Shown here: one piece after another, positions 16,476 through 24,877 of the stretch | How the letters are laid out: every line of letters starts with the position of its first letter | Numbering within the stretch: the first letter of the stretch is position 1 | Position numbers and translations under genes: made by a program | The notes under the pieces: generated by a model | Seen by the model: only the letters and a program-made list of their open reading frames with translations | Databases searched by the model: none | Told to the model about the DNA's origin: nothing | Assembly: GCA_018818785.1 (NCBI GenBank) | Contig: JAHIRF010000006.1 | Coordinates: 124,001 to 188,000, forward strand | Source: Thermoplasmatota archaeon | GTDB lineage: Archaea; Thermoplasmatota; Thermoplasmata; UBA10834 | Length of the DNA stretch: 64,000 nucleotides | Direction of reading: 5' to 3'

Positions 16476-18341
16476 ATGGAACACGAGATCAGCGATGATC
16501 TCGCGAAGAAGATACTCGAGATATCCATGGCGGTCCTTCATCACAGGGACGAAATGGAGATACTTGTGATCATAGGCAAGGCAGCGACGGAGCTGTTCCC
16601 GATCAAGAAGCTGGTCATCTACAGAACCGACCCGCACACTGGCGCATGGATGGTGCGACATCTGGTTGGATACGATGAGGACCAGGCGAGGCAGATCAAG
16701 GAAGTCACATATACAGCTGAGAGCTGGAAAGATACGCTGAAGATATCCGACAAGATAGGCGCGCTCACATACTTCGCACCTGGGGAGTACGTGCTCATAG
16801 AGGATTTCGACAGCTCGTTCTATGATGGTGTTCCGAGGAATCTCCCTCCGAGGAAGGACCCAGACGAGTGGCATCCGATGGATTTCACCGATACAATCCT
16901 TTTCGACAAGGACGGGAAGCAGCAGGGATGCATAGAGATAATGGAGACCACGAATCATCGAAAACCATCCAGGAATGTCATCGCTCAGCTCGAGATCCTG
17001 GCCTCGGTGGCATCGATCGCCATAGAATTGTCCCACATGTGGGTCTCTCAGGAATCGACGCTCGATGCCAGCGCGAAACGCGCGCGGGTCTTCTCAGGCT
17101 TGCTCAATCTCGCCACAAGGATCGTCGTGGCAATGGACAGGTCAGAGATGCTCGTGGCGGCCCGGGACTTCCTCTCATCACACCTGAAATTCATGAATTG
17201 TCAGGTCGCGTTGCGGGACGAACGGGAGGGGGTGTTCAGGTTCGTCAATGGCGATTCATCAGAAGATGCCGGAACCATTTTAGCGAAGACGGTCCACATC
17301 GATTGCGACCCAGCGTACCGGTTCACTGAGGATCTGTTCTGGACACCTACAATGCAGTTCACCGAGCACCGGCTCTCGCAGATGCCGATCAGGCCCATCG
17401 ATTCCAGGATGATAATGACCATCCAGGAATCTTCTCGTGCGACTGGCAAGGAAGGCGATTCCAGGTACGATCTCTTCGTGATCCCTCTTAGAGACCATAG
17501 CAACCACGTCGTTGCGGTGATATATGCGATGGATCGGCCTGATGACGGAATGTTCGAGAAGGACCTGCTCGAGATGATGAGCGTATATGGATCGATCGTC
17601 TCGCTCGCGTTCCGCAACAACGACCTGATAGAGGAGATAGTCTCGAGCAACCAGGATATCGAGATGCTAAACAGACTGTTGTTCCACGACATAAGCAGCT
17701 ACAACACGGGCATCGGCGTCCTGATCGACCTGGCTACCCGGAAGGATGTGCAGGACGAGGAGAGGAACCTGGCTCTCGATAAGGCCAAGAAACAGATAAT
17801 GCTCAGCAATGATCTCATCTCAAGGATCAAGCAGCTGGTCTTCGTCAAGGAGAAGGGGACGGAGAAGATGCTCACGATCGATCTCGTCCCGATACTGCAC
17901 GGACTAGCGAAGGATTTCAAGGAATCGAGCACGGAGAAGACGGTGTCCATAGACATAGACGCGCCGGACAACAGGTGCTTGATAAGAGGCAACGACCTCT
18001 TGCACGACCTGTTCCAGAACTTGCTGAACAATTCGATCAAGTATGACCCTAGAGAACATGTGAAGATAGACATCTCGATCATGAGGCATGAGGAGGAGGG
18101 CCGTAATTGGTGTGTGATATCGATAGCGGACCACGGTGTCGGCGTGCCAGACGACAAGAAGTTGGCCATATTCGGCAAATTCGCACCAAGGGTATCAGGC
18201 GGCAAGGGCATAGGACTCGGACTATCGATAGTCAAATCCATCACAGAGCAGTTCGGCGGGCGCATCTGGGTCGAGGACAGGGAGAAGGGGAACCCGAGGG
18301 CAGGTGCCATATTCAATGTCATGCTGCCAGTGGTCGACTGA
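16476..18341 (+). CDS. GAF-domain sensor histidine kinase
   Basis: The protein is about 621 residues with no membrane segment, so it is a cytosolic sensor. Two GAF-like domains cover roughly residues 10-190 and 205-375. A HisKA segment with the phospho-acceptor His in LLFHDISSYNTG lies near residue 410, and an HATPase domain shows NLLNNSIKYDP (N box), ADHGVGVPDD (G1) and GGKGIGLGLSIVKSI (G2). It resembles the DUF835/GAF kinases common in Thermoplasmatota and methanogens. Partners may be the receiver-only proteins at 7.2 kb or 46.5 kb. The start could be GTG 16416; ATG 16476 is chosen for its upstream GGAG and because the domain begins there. Confidence 0.88.
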   Translation: MEHEISDDLAKKILEISMAVLHHRDEMEILVIIGKAATELFPIKKLVIYRTDPHTGAWMVRHLVGYDEDQARQIKEVTYTAESWKDTLKISDKIGALTYFAPGEYVLIEDFDSSFYDGVPRNLPPRKDPDEWHPMDFTDTILFDKDGKQQGCIEIMETTNHRKPSRNVIAQLEILASVASIAIELSHMWVSQESTLDASAKRARVFSGLLNLATRIVVAMDRSEMLVAARDFLSSHLKFMNCQVALRDEREGVFRFVNGDSSEDAGTILAKTVHIDCDPAYRFTEDLFWTPTMQFTEHRLSQMPIRPIDSRMIMTIQESSRATGKEGDSRYDLFVIPLRDHSNHVVAVIYAMDRPDDGMFEKDLLEMMSVYGSIVSLAFRNNDLIEEIVSSNQDIEMLNRLLFHDISSYNTGIGVLIDLATRKDVQDEERNLALDKAKKQIMLSNDLISRIKQLVFVKEKGTEKMLTIDLVPILHGLAKDFKESSTEKTVSIDIDAPDNRCLIRGNDLLHDLFQNLLNNSIKYDPREHVKIDISIMRHEEEGRNWCVISIADHGVGVPDDKKLAIFGKFAPRVSGGKGIGLGLSIVKSITEQFGGRIWVEDREKGNPRAGAIFNVMLPVVD

Positions 18342-18384
18342 AACGCAACCACAGTACGCAGGACCTATGGATTGATTGAGAAAG

Positions 18385-18461
18385 TGGTGGGGTAGGTCGG
18401 ATTTGAACCGACGACCTCATGCTCCCAAAGCACGAATCATACCAAGCTAAACCACTACCCC
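18385..18461 (-). tRNA. tRNA-Pro (UGG)
   Basis: On the minus strand the acceptor GGGGTAG (from 18461) pairs with CTACCCC. The anticodon stem CGTGC/GCATG encloses TTTGGGA with anticodon TGG, and the TTCAAAT T-loop is present. CCA is encoded at 18387-18385. There is no intron. Confidence 0.96.
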
Positions 18462-18515
18462 GTGTGTGGCGGCATGGCCGTTACCCGATTATGGCAGACC
18501 TGGATAAAAGGATTC

Positions 18516-19076
18516 TCATGGCCGGCCTATTAGTTTCGGCAACTCCTCGATGAACTTGGCCATCGCCCTGCCTCTATGGGAAATGGTATTCTTCTCCGCG
18601 ACATCTATCTCCGCGTATGTCCTGGTATCGCCTTCATGGATGAATATGGGGTCGTACCCGAAACCGCCAGTCCCGACCATCTTCTCGGATATCGATCCGG
18701 TGGCTACGCCTTTTGTTATCAACGGCTCTCCACCAGGCTCCATGTATCCGATACAGCACTCGAACCTCGCAGTCCTGTCGCTCACTTCTCTCATGAGGTT
18801 CAAGATGCCCTTGCAGCCAACAGTCTTGAAAACATAAGACGAATACACTCCGGGGAAGCCTCGGAGGGCATCTACGAACAGGCCGGAGTCGTCTATCATC
18901 ACGGGTCGGTCGAACTTGGATATCAGCCACTGTAGACCAGGGATTATGGTTATCTCCAGTGATTCGGCCTGGATCTCAGGATACGGGGTTTTGAGGTGGT
19001 CCAACTCGTAGCCGTGAGATGCCATCTGAGCGGATATCTCCTTGAACTTGCCATTGTTGCTGGTTGCGAACGCTAT
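18516..19076 (-). CDS. XTP/dITP pyrophosphatase (HAM1/RdgB) without an ordinary start codon
   Basis: The enzyme hydrolyses non-canonical XTP and dITP to cleanse nucleotide pools. The conserved N-terminal motif FATSNNGKFKE, then EIQAESLE, VMIDDSGLFVDAL, GFGYDPIF and SHRGRAMAKF are all readable in one frame. That frame extends upstream of the first ATG (19025), and without the extension the SNNGK motif would be lost. No ATG, GTG or TTG exists in frame between this motif and the preceding in-frame stop. The first plausible initiation codon is ATA at 19076, overlapping the Bud32 stop (ATAG); about 186 residues result. Alternatively a -1 slip on AAAA at the end of Bud32 would fuse the two products. 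A sequencing error is also possible. Confidence 0.88.
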   Translation of the reverse strand: MAFATSNNGKFKEISAQMASHGYELDHLKTPYPEIQAESLEITIIPGLQWLISKFDRPVMIDDSGLFVDALRGFPGVYSSYVFKTVGCKGILNLMREVSDRTARFECCIGYMEPGGEPLITKGVATGSISEKMVGTGGFGYDPIFIHEGDTRTYAEIDVAEKNTISHRGRAMAKFIEELPKLIGRP

Positions 19077-19696
19077 TCTTTTCGTGTGTACCGCCCCCGC
19101 CTCTCTATCTCCTTCACCTTTTTGAGGACTTCGTCCCCGCGCTCATAATGGTGGACATAAGACGCCTTGACCACGTCGAATAGCTCGGCTCGCGAGTGAT
19201 GTGCTGAATGGAATGCTTCCTCGAGGAGGTGCATGTCCACGCCCTTGTCCTCAATCTCCGAGGTCTTGGAACCGAGTGAGAAATCGATCATGACAATCCT
19301 ATCCCCTTCGAGAAGCATGTTGCTGGTCGTCAGGTCACCGTGTACGACATCATGTGCATGAAGCATGGCCGATATCTCGCCGATCTTCTCGCATATCTCA
19401 CGAGCACGGGGATATGGCAGATCCTGAAGGGCGTCCTTGACCCTGACACCTTTGATCTCCTCCATGATTATCCTATTACCAGCCAGGTCTATCGAGTATA
19501 TGATCGGGACCGCTATGCCGCCCTTCCTGGCCTCAAGCATGAGACGGGCCTCGTTCTTGATCCGTGAGGTCTGCAGGTTCTTGTCGATCACTGGGTGTCT
19601 GTATCCCTTGACCACTCTCTGCTTGATGACGACTTCGCGATCCATCCAAGTATCGGAGTCTAGACGCGCTTCCGCACCGACCCTGTGAACTGACAC
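19073..19696 (-). CDS. bud32: KEOPS complex kinase/ATPase Bud32
   Basis: This small protein kinase-like ATPase of the KEOPS complex helps make the t6A tRNA modification. Visible motifs are the VVIKQRVVKGYRHP Lys segment near residue 28, IIMEEIKGVRVKDAL, the catalytic VVHGDLTTSNMLLE and the metal-binding MIDFSLG. In many archaea it is fused to Kae1; here it stands alone and Kae1 is not in the window. GTG at 19696 is preferred over ATG 19714 because it lies 27 bp from a TATA box and gives a family-like start MSVHRVGAEARL. It leads directly into the XTP pyrophosphatase. Confidence 0.93.
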   Translation of the reverse strand: MSVHRVGAEARLDSDTWMDREVVIKQRVVKGYRHPVIDKNLQTSRIKNEARLMLEARKGGIAVPIIYSIDLAGNRIIMEEIKGVRVKDALQDLPYPRAREICEKIGEISAMLHAHDVVHGDLTTSNMLLEGDRIVMIDFSLGSKTSEIEDKGVDMHLLEEAFHSAHHSRAELFDVVKASYVHHYERGDEVLKKVKEIERRGRYTRKE

Positions 19697-19718
19697 ACTA
19701 ACTTGCAGAGCCATTCGT

Positions 19719-19728
19719 CATTATAAGA
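19719..19728. promoter_or_regulatory. TATA-like box shared by divergent bud32 and radB
   Basis: CATTATAAGA reads as a TATA box in both directions. It lies 27 bp before the bud32 GTG at 19696 (leaderless) and 88 bp before the radB start. Confidence 0.45.
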
Positions 19729-19811
19729 CTGTCTGAGCGTCGACGGGAGCGGTCTGCAAGGAGGTCAATTGCACGCGCAACCATTATCACCGACCAGCCC
19801 GATGGCGGAGC

Positions 19812-20477
19812 GTGTCACACTTGGCCATCGGATCCATTGGATTGGACGGACTCCTGGAAGGGGGTCTGGAAGGAGCAGCGATAACGCTGCTCTTCGGCGA
19901 AGCGGGCACAGGCAAGACCAACATATGCCTCCAGGTTGCGAGGAACGTCGCCTTGCAGGGGAAGAAGGTCATATTCATAGACACGGAAGGTGTCTCGATC
20001 GAACGGTTGAAGCAGATAGCAGATGACAGGTTCGATGATGTGATGAAGAATATACTGTTCTTCGAGCCGCACTCCTTCGAAGAACAGGAGAGGGTTGTTG
20101 ATAAGGCGGTCAAACTGGCCGATAGCTCCCTGGAGGTCGGAGTCATCATACTGGACTCGGCCACGATACATTATAGACTCACCAGGAACGACGAGGAGAA
20201 GGGCACGAGGAAGTCGCTCAGCCCACAACTGGCGAAGCTCCTGTCGGTGTCCAGGACCAAGGGCATGCCCATACTTCTGACATCCCAAGTGTACACGGAT
20301 ATCGAGAAGGGGACCTTCGAACCGTTGGGAGGGCACGTACTGCTCCACAACGCCAAGGCGATAATCAGGCTCGACAAGATCGGCTCCAGCAACAGGAGGG
20401 CAGTGATCATCAAGCACCGCCACCTCGAAGAAGGTCGCAGAGCGGACTTCAAGCTCACCAGGAACGGGGTCGCCTAG
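19812..20477 (+). CDS. radB: DNA repair and recombination protein RadB
   Basis: RadB is a RadA/Rad51 paralogue of euryarchaea with ATPase core only. The 221-residue protein shows the Walker A loop FGEAGTGKTNIC near residue 30, a VIILDSATIHYRL Walker B region near residue 110, and the ITSQ-like ILLTSQVYTD near residue 155. It lacks the N-terminal helix-hairpin-helix domain of RadA. The start may be GTG 19812 or the TTG nine bases later, which has better spacing to GGAG. Its 3' end overlaps the convergent prenyl synthase gene by 4 bp. Confidence 0.93.
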   Translation: MSHLAIGSIGLDGLLEGGLEGAAITLLFGEAGTGKTNICLQVARNVALQGKKVIFIDTEGVSIERLKQIADDRFDDVMKNILFFEPHSFEEQERVVDKAVKLADSSLEVGVIILDSATIHYRLTRNDEEKGTRKSLSPQLAKLLSVSRTKGMPILLTSQVYTDIEKGTFEPLGGHVLLHNAKAIIRLDKIGSSNRRAVIIKHRHLEEGRRADFKLTRNGVA

Positions 20478-21457
20478 GTCTTCCTCAGGACCATGTAATC
20501 CGCGAACGTCTTCAACGCATTCTTGTGATCTGAATCCTTCAGCACGCTCAACTGGTCCTTCGCCTTCGCAACGAACTCGTTCGCGATCCTGCTGGCGTGG
20601 TCTATCGCGCCGATCCCTTCCAATATTTCCTTGGCCCGCACAAGCTCCGATTCTGTGGCGTCCTTCTTCCCTAGGACCGCGAGGAACTCGTCCCTCTGAG
20701 AACCTTTGAGGTTCTCGAGCGCATGAACCGCGATCAGGGTCTTCTTGCCGTTCCGGATATCATTCAGCACCGGCTTGCCGAATGCTTCCTGCGTGGATGT
20801 CAGATCAAGCACATCGTCCATGATCTGGAAGCCCAGACCGATCAATCTACCGTACTCGAACAAGGCCTCCTGGTGAGCCTCTGTGCCACCACCGGCGATC
20901 GCTCCGCCCTGAGCGGCCGCAGAATACAGGACAGCCGTCTTCCTCTCGATCATCTTCAAGTACTCATCCGATGAAACTGAATCCATGTTCTCGAAGTCCA
21001 TGTCCATCTGCTGGCCTTCGGCCAGCAACCTCACCGCTCTGGCGAGTATCTCCACGAGCATGATGGCACGTGCATCCTCGATGTCTGATTCTAGAGCGAT
21101 CTCGAATGCACGAGCGAACATCGCGTCGCCTGCCAAGATCGCCTCGGGTATGCCGAACGCGGAATGGACCGTCTTGATACCCCTGCGAGTATCGTCCTCG
21201 TCCATCACGTCGTCATGTACCAACGTGAAATTGTGCACCATCTCGAGGGCGACTCCGAACGGGAGCGCGGCATCGGCCTTCCCACCGACCGCCTCGGATA
21301 CCATCGTTGCCAACAGGGGGCGCAGCCGCTTCCCGCCGGCCGAAGGATAGTGGGACATCGCGGCCTTCAGCCTCTGGTCCTCCATGACGTTCAGCGAATC
21401 CATCAATCGCTCATTGATCCTCTTTATGCGGTCCTTGTAATCGTCAGGGAAAATCAT
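20474..21457 (-). CDS. idsA: Geranylgeranyl/farnesyl diphosphate synthase
   Basis: This 327-residue all-helical trans-prenyltransferase has both aspartate-rich motifs: LVHDDVMDEDDTRRG near residue 80 and GFQIMDDVLDL near residue 210. The GGKRLRPLL substrate-binding segment is near residue 41. It condenses IPP with allylic diphosphates to make the C20 (or C15) chain for archaeal ether lipids. The residues before the first Asp motif are not bulky enough for me to set chain length. It is the third gene of an IPK-Fni-synthase operon, 6 bp behind fni. Confidence 0.94.
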   Translation of the reverse strand: MIFPDDYKDRIKRINERLMDSLNVMEDQRLKAAMSHYPSAGGKRLRPLLATMVSEAVGGKADAALPFGVALEMVHNFTLVHDDVMDEDDTRRGIKTVHSAFGIPEAILAGDAMFARAFEIALESDIEDARAIMLVEILARAVRLLAEGQQMDMDFENMDSVSSDEYLKMIERKTAVLYSAAAQGGAIAGGGTEAHQEALFEYGRLIGLGFQIMDDVLDLTSTQEAFGKPVLNDIRNGKKTLIAVHALENLKGSQRDEFLAVLGKKDATESELVRAKEILEGIGAIDHASRIANEFVAKAKDQLSVLKDSDHKNALKTFADYMVLRKT

Positions 21458-21463
21458 CGCAAA

Positions 21464-22549
21464 TCACTCCGTGACCTCGTTCAGCCATTCTCGGGATCTG
21501 CCAGTGAGCAGGGCGTGCGTCGCGCTCAGCTGTTCGATATTCTCTGCACCAACCAGGAACATCGCGGTCTTGAGCTCCTGTATCATCGTGCCCATCTCGA
21601 GCATCAACGAATCCTTGCCTTCGAGCGCAGCAGGGAGCAGGCGGCCGGCCAGACCTGCAGCACTCGAGCCGATTGCGATAGCCCGCGCAACATCAAGGCC
21701 AGATCTCACACCCCCCGTAGCGATCAGTGGCACACCCACGGTCGAGAGTTGAATCGACACAGGCGTAGGAATCCCCCAATCCCAGAACGTCTCGCCCAGG
21801 TTGATGCGAGTGGCGTCGCCCGCGGATTTCGCGCGGAAGTACTCGACGGCAGAGAAGCTCGTTCCACCCATTCCACCAACATCGATCCCTTTCACTCCGA
21901 CCTGCTTCAGCTTCAGTGCGGTGCTGCGAGATATCCCGGCACCGGTCTCCTTGGCAAGGACCGGAAGGGATGATGAGAACTCGGATATCGCCTCGAGGCA
22001 GCCACGAGCCTGGGTGTCTCCTTCGGGCTGGACGACCTCCTGCAGGTAGTTGAGATGAATCGCAAGGATATGAGCATCGACCATCCCCATGGCGGCCCGG
22101 CCGGCGTCCACATCAAGCGGGACCTTCGATCCCTGCCCGACGAGTTGCGGGGCACCTAGGTTCCCGATCCTCAGGGGTACTTCGAACTCTCTGATGACAG
22201 AATACGTCCGTACGAGTTCTGGATTCTCGAGGGCGGCCCTCTGACTCCCCACCCCTAGACCGATGCCGAAATGCTCTGCCACCTCCGCGAGCGTACGGTT
22301 TATCTCCTCGGCCTTGCCGTAACCTCCCGTCATGGCAGATATTATGATGGGCGCATCCAGCTTGCGGCCGAAAAGAACAGTCGATGTATCAATATCAGCC
22401 AGGTCGACCTCAGGCAATGCGTTGTGGATCAGACGAACATCGTCCCAGTAGGAGTATCCTGCCATGAGCTCCTCCCTTGCGCAGATCTCTATGTGATCGC
22501 TCTTCCTGCGCTCTATCAACCTGTCCGTCTTCGCACCTTCACATTTCAT
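21464..22549 (-). CDS. fni: Isopentenyl-diphosphate delta-isomerase, type 2
   Basis: This 361-residue FMN-dependent TIM-barrel enzyme interconverts IPP and DMAPP. It begins MKCEGAKTDRLIERRKSDHIEICA. It has IIISAMTGG near residue 67, IGLGVGSQRAAL, a HLNYLQEVVQPEGD metal-binding segment with the catalytic Gln, KETGAGISR, and the GVRSGLDVARAIAIGSSAAGLA phosphate-binding loop. ATG 22549 overlaps the stop of the kinase gene (ATGA), so translation is coupled. Sequence upstream in this frame is only a shadow of the kinase gene. Confidence 0.96.
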   Translation of the reverse strand: MKCEGAKTDRLIERRKSDHIEICAREELMAGYSYWDDVRLIHNALPEVDLADIDTSTVLFGRKLDAPIIISAMTGGYGKAEEINRTLAEVAEHFGIGLGVGSQRAALENPELVRTYSVIREFEVPLRIGNLGAPQLVGQGSKVPLDVDAGRAAMGMVDAHILAIHLNYLQEVVQPEGDTQARGCLEAISEFSSSLPVLAKETGAGISRSTALKLKQVGVKGIDVGGMGGTSFSAVEYFRAKSAGDATRINLGETFWDWGIPTPVSIQLSTVGVPLIATGGVRSGLDVARAIAIGSSAAGLAGRLLPAALEGKDSLMLEMGTMIQELKTAMFLVGAENIEQLSATHALLTGRSREWLNEVTE

Positions 22550-23337
22550 GCAGACACCTGCCGCGGAACGACCGTGGTCGACTTCACCTGCGTTCCTTTG
22601 ATGGCCGATTCCAACCTGCCACGCACATTGCCGTTCACTATGATACACTTTTCGCAGTGCTCGGAGATGGCCAGCATCATCTCTATCTTACCCTTCATGC
22701 TGCCGGTGACATCGGCGTTCACCGACTTCTCCTTGAAGGAGGTCATTGTGATCGAGGAATCGATCTCATCCAACAGCTTGGCGCTCTTGTCCAGCTTTGG
22801 GTCCTTGTCGAACACGCCGTCGACGTCGGCACAGAACACGACCAACCGTGGTTTGAACGCCTTCGCCAATTCGGCCATCATCAGATCACCTGAGCATATG
22901 GAGAAACCCATTGCCATGTCTGGAACCACATCGCCGAAGCTCACTGGTACGAGGCCCATGTCGAGGAGAGATGAGAAAGGAGTGTCCGAGAAGGTTTTCA
23001 CGCAGCCGTTCTCGAAGGTTGACGAAGAAGCTGGAGGTACTGATACAGCATTCAACCCGGCATCTATCAACGATTCCAGCACTCTCAGGTTCAGCTCGCG
23101 AACATCCCTCTGGACGGTGGCAACATGCTCGACCTGAGAATCATACTTCAAACCCTTGTGCAAAGCATACTTCTTCGCGACGATGTGACCGAATGAACCT
23201 GCGCCATGGACTACCAGAATACCCTCAGAGGCACCAGACCGCATCTCTCTGGCGAGGCGGTCACAGGCGCTCCTGCGGAAGGTTCGCAGTCGGGATTTGT
23301 CGGTTATCACGCTGCCTCCGAGCTTGACCAATATCAT
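22546..23337 (-). CDS. ipk: Isopentenyl phosphate kinase
   Basis: The 263-residue amino-acid-kinase-fold enzyme phosphorylates isopentenyl phosphate to IPP in the archaeal form of the mevalonate pathway. It begins MILVKLGGSVITDKS. It has the HGAGSFGH motif with catalytic His near residue 50, the GDVVPD loop, CSGDLMMAELAKAF, and DVDGVFDKDPKL. ATG 23337 is chosen because GGAG lies 9 nt upstream and the first strand begins there. A TATA-like box near 23398-23407 precedes it. It leads the operon with fni and the prenyl synthase. Confidence 0.95.
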   Translation of the reverse strand: MILVKLGGSVITDKSRLRTFRRSACDRLAREMRSGASEGILVVHGAGSFGHIVAKKYALHKGLKYDSQVEHVATVQRDVRELNLRVLESLIDAGLNAVSVPPASSSTFENGCVKTFSDTPFSSLLDMGLVPVSFGDVVPDMAMGFSICSGDLMMAELAKAFKPRLVVFCADVDGVFDKDPKLDKSAKLLDEIDSSITMTSFKEKSVNADVTGSMKGKIEMMLAISEHCEKCIIVNGNVRGRLESAIKGTQVKSTTVVPRQVSA

Positions 23338-23472
23338 AGGGATACGCTCCAATCGCATGATACGTCGCACATCATCGAACCGATTGCAGTGGTCGATGAT
23401 AAAACCGTCGTAAGATAAGGTTGACACTAGCCCCATCCAGAGCCATCCGGGCTATCCTTAGAACAACGTGAC

Positions 23473-23745
23473 CTACTTGGACATGTAGATCTCGATAGAG
23501 GAGACATTCGCAGTTCCACCGTGTTCGCCAGGCAAGGATTCAGTCTCGATCTTGACATCCTTGTAGCCCAGGTCCTTGACGAACCTGTTCCTCACGATCT
23601 CTGCGACGTCCACTGCCCTGCTGATCGCGCGACCTCTAGCCTTAATGCAGACATCGGAGCAACCTCCGTTTATCTGCGACACGACAGCGAGGACATAGTT
23701 CATCGTTGCCTTCTTTCCTATGTATATTACGTTCTCCTCGGCCAT
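23473..23745 (-). CDS. alba: DNA/RNA-binding protein Alba
   Basis: This 90-residue protein starts [20 protein letters not shown]. It continues with the conserved [22 protein letters not shown] (nucleic-acid-binding Lys/Arg loop region, residues 35-56) and ends in an IEIYMSK strand. Alba dimers coat DNA and RNA and act in chromatin and RNA metabolism. A GGAGG ribosome site lies 6 nt before the ATG, and TTATATATAG (23791-23800) is a good TATA box, so strong expression is likely. Confidence 0.96.
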   Translation of the reverse strand: MAEENVIYIGKKATMNYVLAVVSQINGGCSDVCIKARGRAISRAVDVAEIVRNRFVKDLGYKDVKIETESLPGEHGGTANVSSIEIYMSK

Positions 23746-23869
23746 CTCTTTCCTCCAGAGCCCAGCCCAAAGGCACTAGCCTCCTGGATGCTATATATAA
23801 TGTTCTGTCAGGTGAACAAAACGCTTTAAGGAAAGGTCGATCGGCCCCCATGTTCTGGCCCATCGCAAT

Positions 23870-24040
23870 ATGTCGAAATCAACCATCTCGATAGGGGTTT
23901 TCAAGACACCGAAAGAGAAGATTCTATCGGTCGCGATACAAGCGAGTGAGGGTCCCATAGAGAGCGACTTCGCAGTCCGTCATAGGAAGCGCAGCATCAG
24001 CGTTCGAAGCGACCACGACGACCTACCAAGATTGAAATAA
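23870..24040 (+). CDS. Possible 56-residue hypothetical protein
   Basis: An ATG frame of 56 codons reads MSKSTISIGVFKTPKEKI and onward and ends ...DDLPRLK. Its codons look like those of neighbouring genes and it fills an otherwise empty gap between Alba and LarE. It has no clear ribosome site, and I recognise no family. It might be a truncated or degraded gene. The rest of the gap (23746-23869) holds the Alba promoter. Confidence 0.35.
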   Translation: MSKSTISIGVFKTPKEKILSVAIQASEGPIESDFAVRHRKRSISVRSDHDDLPRLK

Positions 24041-24064
24041 CCGCCAGGTATTGACAAGAATCAG

Positions 24065-24877
24065 ATGCCTTCGTGCACGAATAGGTTGGACAGGTTGCGG
24101 GAGACTGTAAGGTCCTACGGCTCAGTGATAGTCGCATTCTCAGGCGGCACAGATTCGGCCTTGGTCGCGAAGATCGCTCACGATGAGCTGGGGAAGAAGG
24201 CGATCGCAGTCACGGTTGATTCCATATTGCTTCCCAGGCATGAGCTCGAGGCAGCCAGGAGAATCGCTAAGACCATCGGCATCGAGCACATAACAGTGAT
24301 CCGCGACCCGTTATCCGAACCATCATTCATTCGGAACTCGCCGGATAGATGCTATCAATGCAGGCTTGCAGACTTCGCGCTCGTCTCGGAGGTAGCCAAG
24401 CAACATGGTCTCAGCGAAGTGATAGATGGCGCAAACGCCGACGATGTCCACGATTACAGACCGGGATTGAAAGCGAAGAACGAACTCGGCATCAAGAGCC
24501 CGCTCATGGACACCCGCATCAATAAGGAGGAGGTCAGAAGGATATCTGAGGAACTCGGCTTGGAGACTCATGCCAAACGTGCGAATCCATGCCTGGCTAC
24601 GAGGATCCCATATGGCGAGGAGATCACGGCGGAGAAGCTTGCGAGGATCGAAAAGGCCGAAGCGTTTCTGATCGGCAAAGGATTCGAACAGGTCCGCGTG
24701 AGAAGCCATGGAGATGTGGCAAGGATCGAAGTCGACCAGACCGACATCGGGAGACTCGTATCCATTCAATTGACCGCGGAAGTGACGGCAATGTTCAAGT
24801 CCCTTGGGTTCGTGTACGTCACGCTCGATATGGAAGGATATAGGATGGGCAGTCTGAACGAGGTGCTTGACAGATGA
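24065..24877 (+). CDS. larE: ATP-dependent sacrificial sulfur transferase LarE
   Basis: LarE gives the sulfur atoms of the nickel-pincer nucleotide cofactor. The 270-residue protein has the PP-loop VAFSGGTDSALVAKIA near residue 24, a DRCYQCR motif near residue 96, DGANADDVHDYRPG near residue 123, and ANPCLATRIPYGEEIT near residue 178. The Cys in the last motif matches the sacrificial cysteine of known LarE. larB follows with a 4-bp overlap, confirming the assignment; larC is not in the window. A lactate racemase or another pincer enzyme is also not seen here. Confidence 0.92.
   Translation: MPSCTNRLDRLRETVRSYGSVIVAFSGGTDSALVAKIAHDELGKKAIAVTVDSILLPRHELEAARRIAKTIGIEHITVIRDPLSEPSFIRNSPDRCYQCRLADFALVSEVAKQHGLSEVIDGANADDVHDYRPGLKAKNELGIKSPLMDTRINKEEVRRISEELGLETHAKRANPCLATRIPYGEEITAEKLARIEKAEAFLIGKGFEQVRVRSHGDVARIEVDQTDIGRLVSIQLTAEVTAMFKSLGFVYVTLDMEGYRMGSLNEVLDR

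Noticed and set aside
17699-18352. Minus-strand 217-codon frame opposite the histidine kinase
   Set aside because: It is the complement of a well-conserved kinase core; Ser/Leu-rich antisense frames are common at this GC.
21164-21973. Plus-strand 269-codon frame opposite prenyl synthase and fni
   Set aside because: It runs across two real convergent-strand genes and has no family-like motif.
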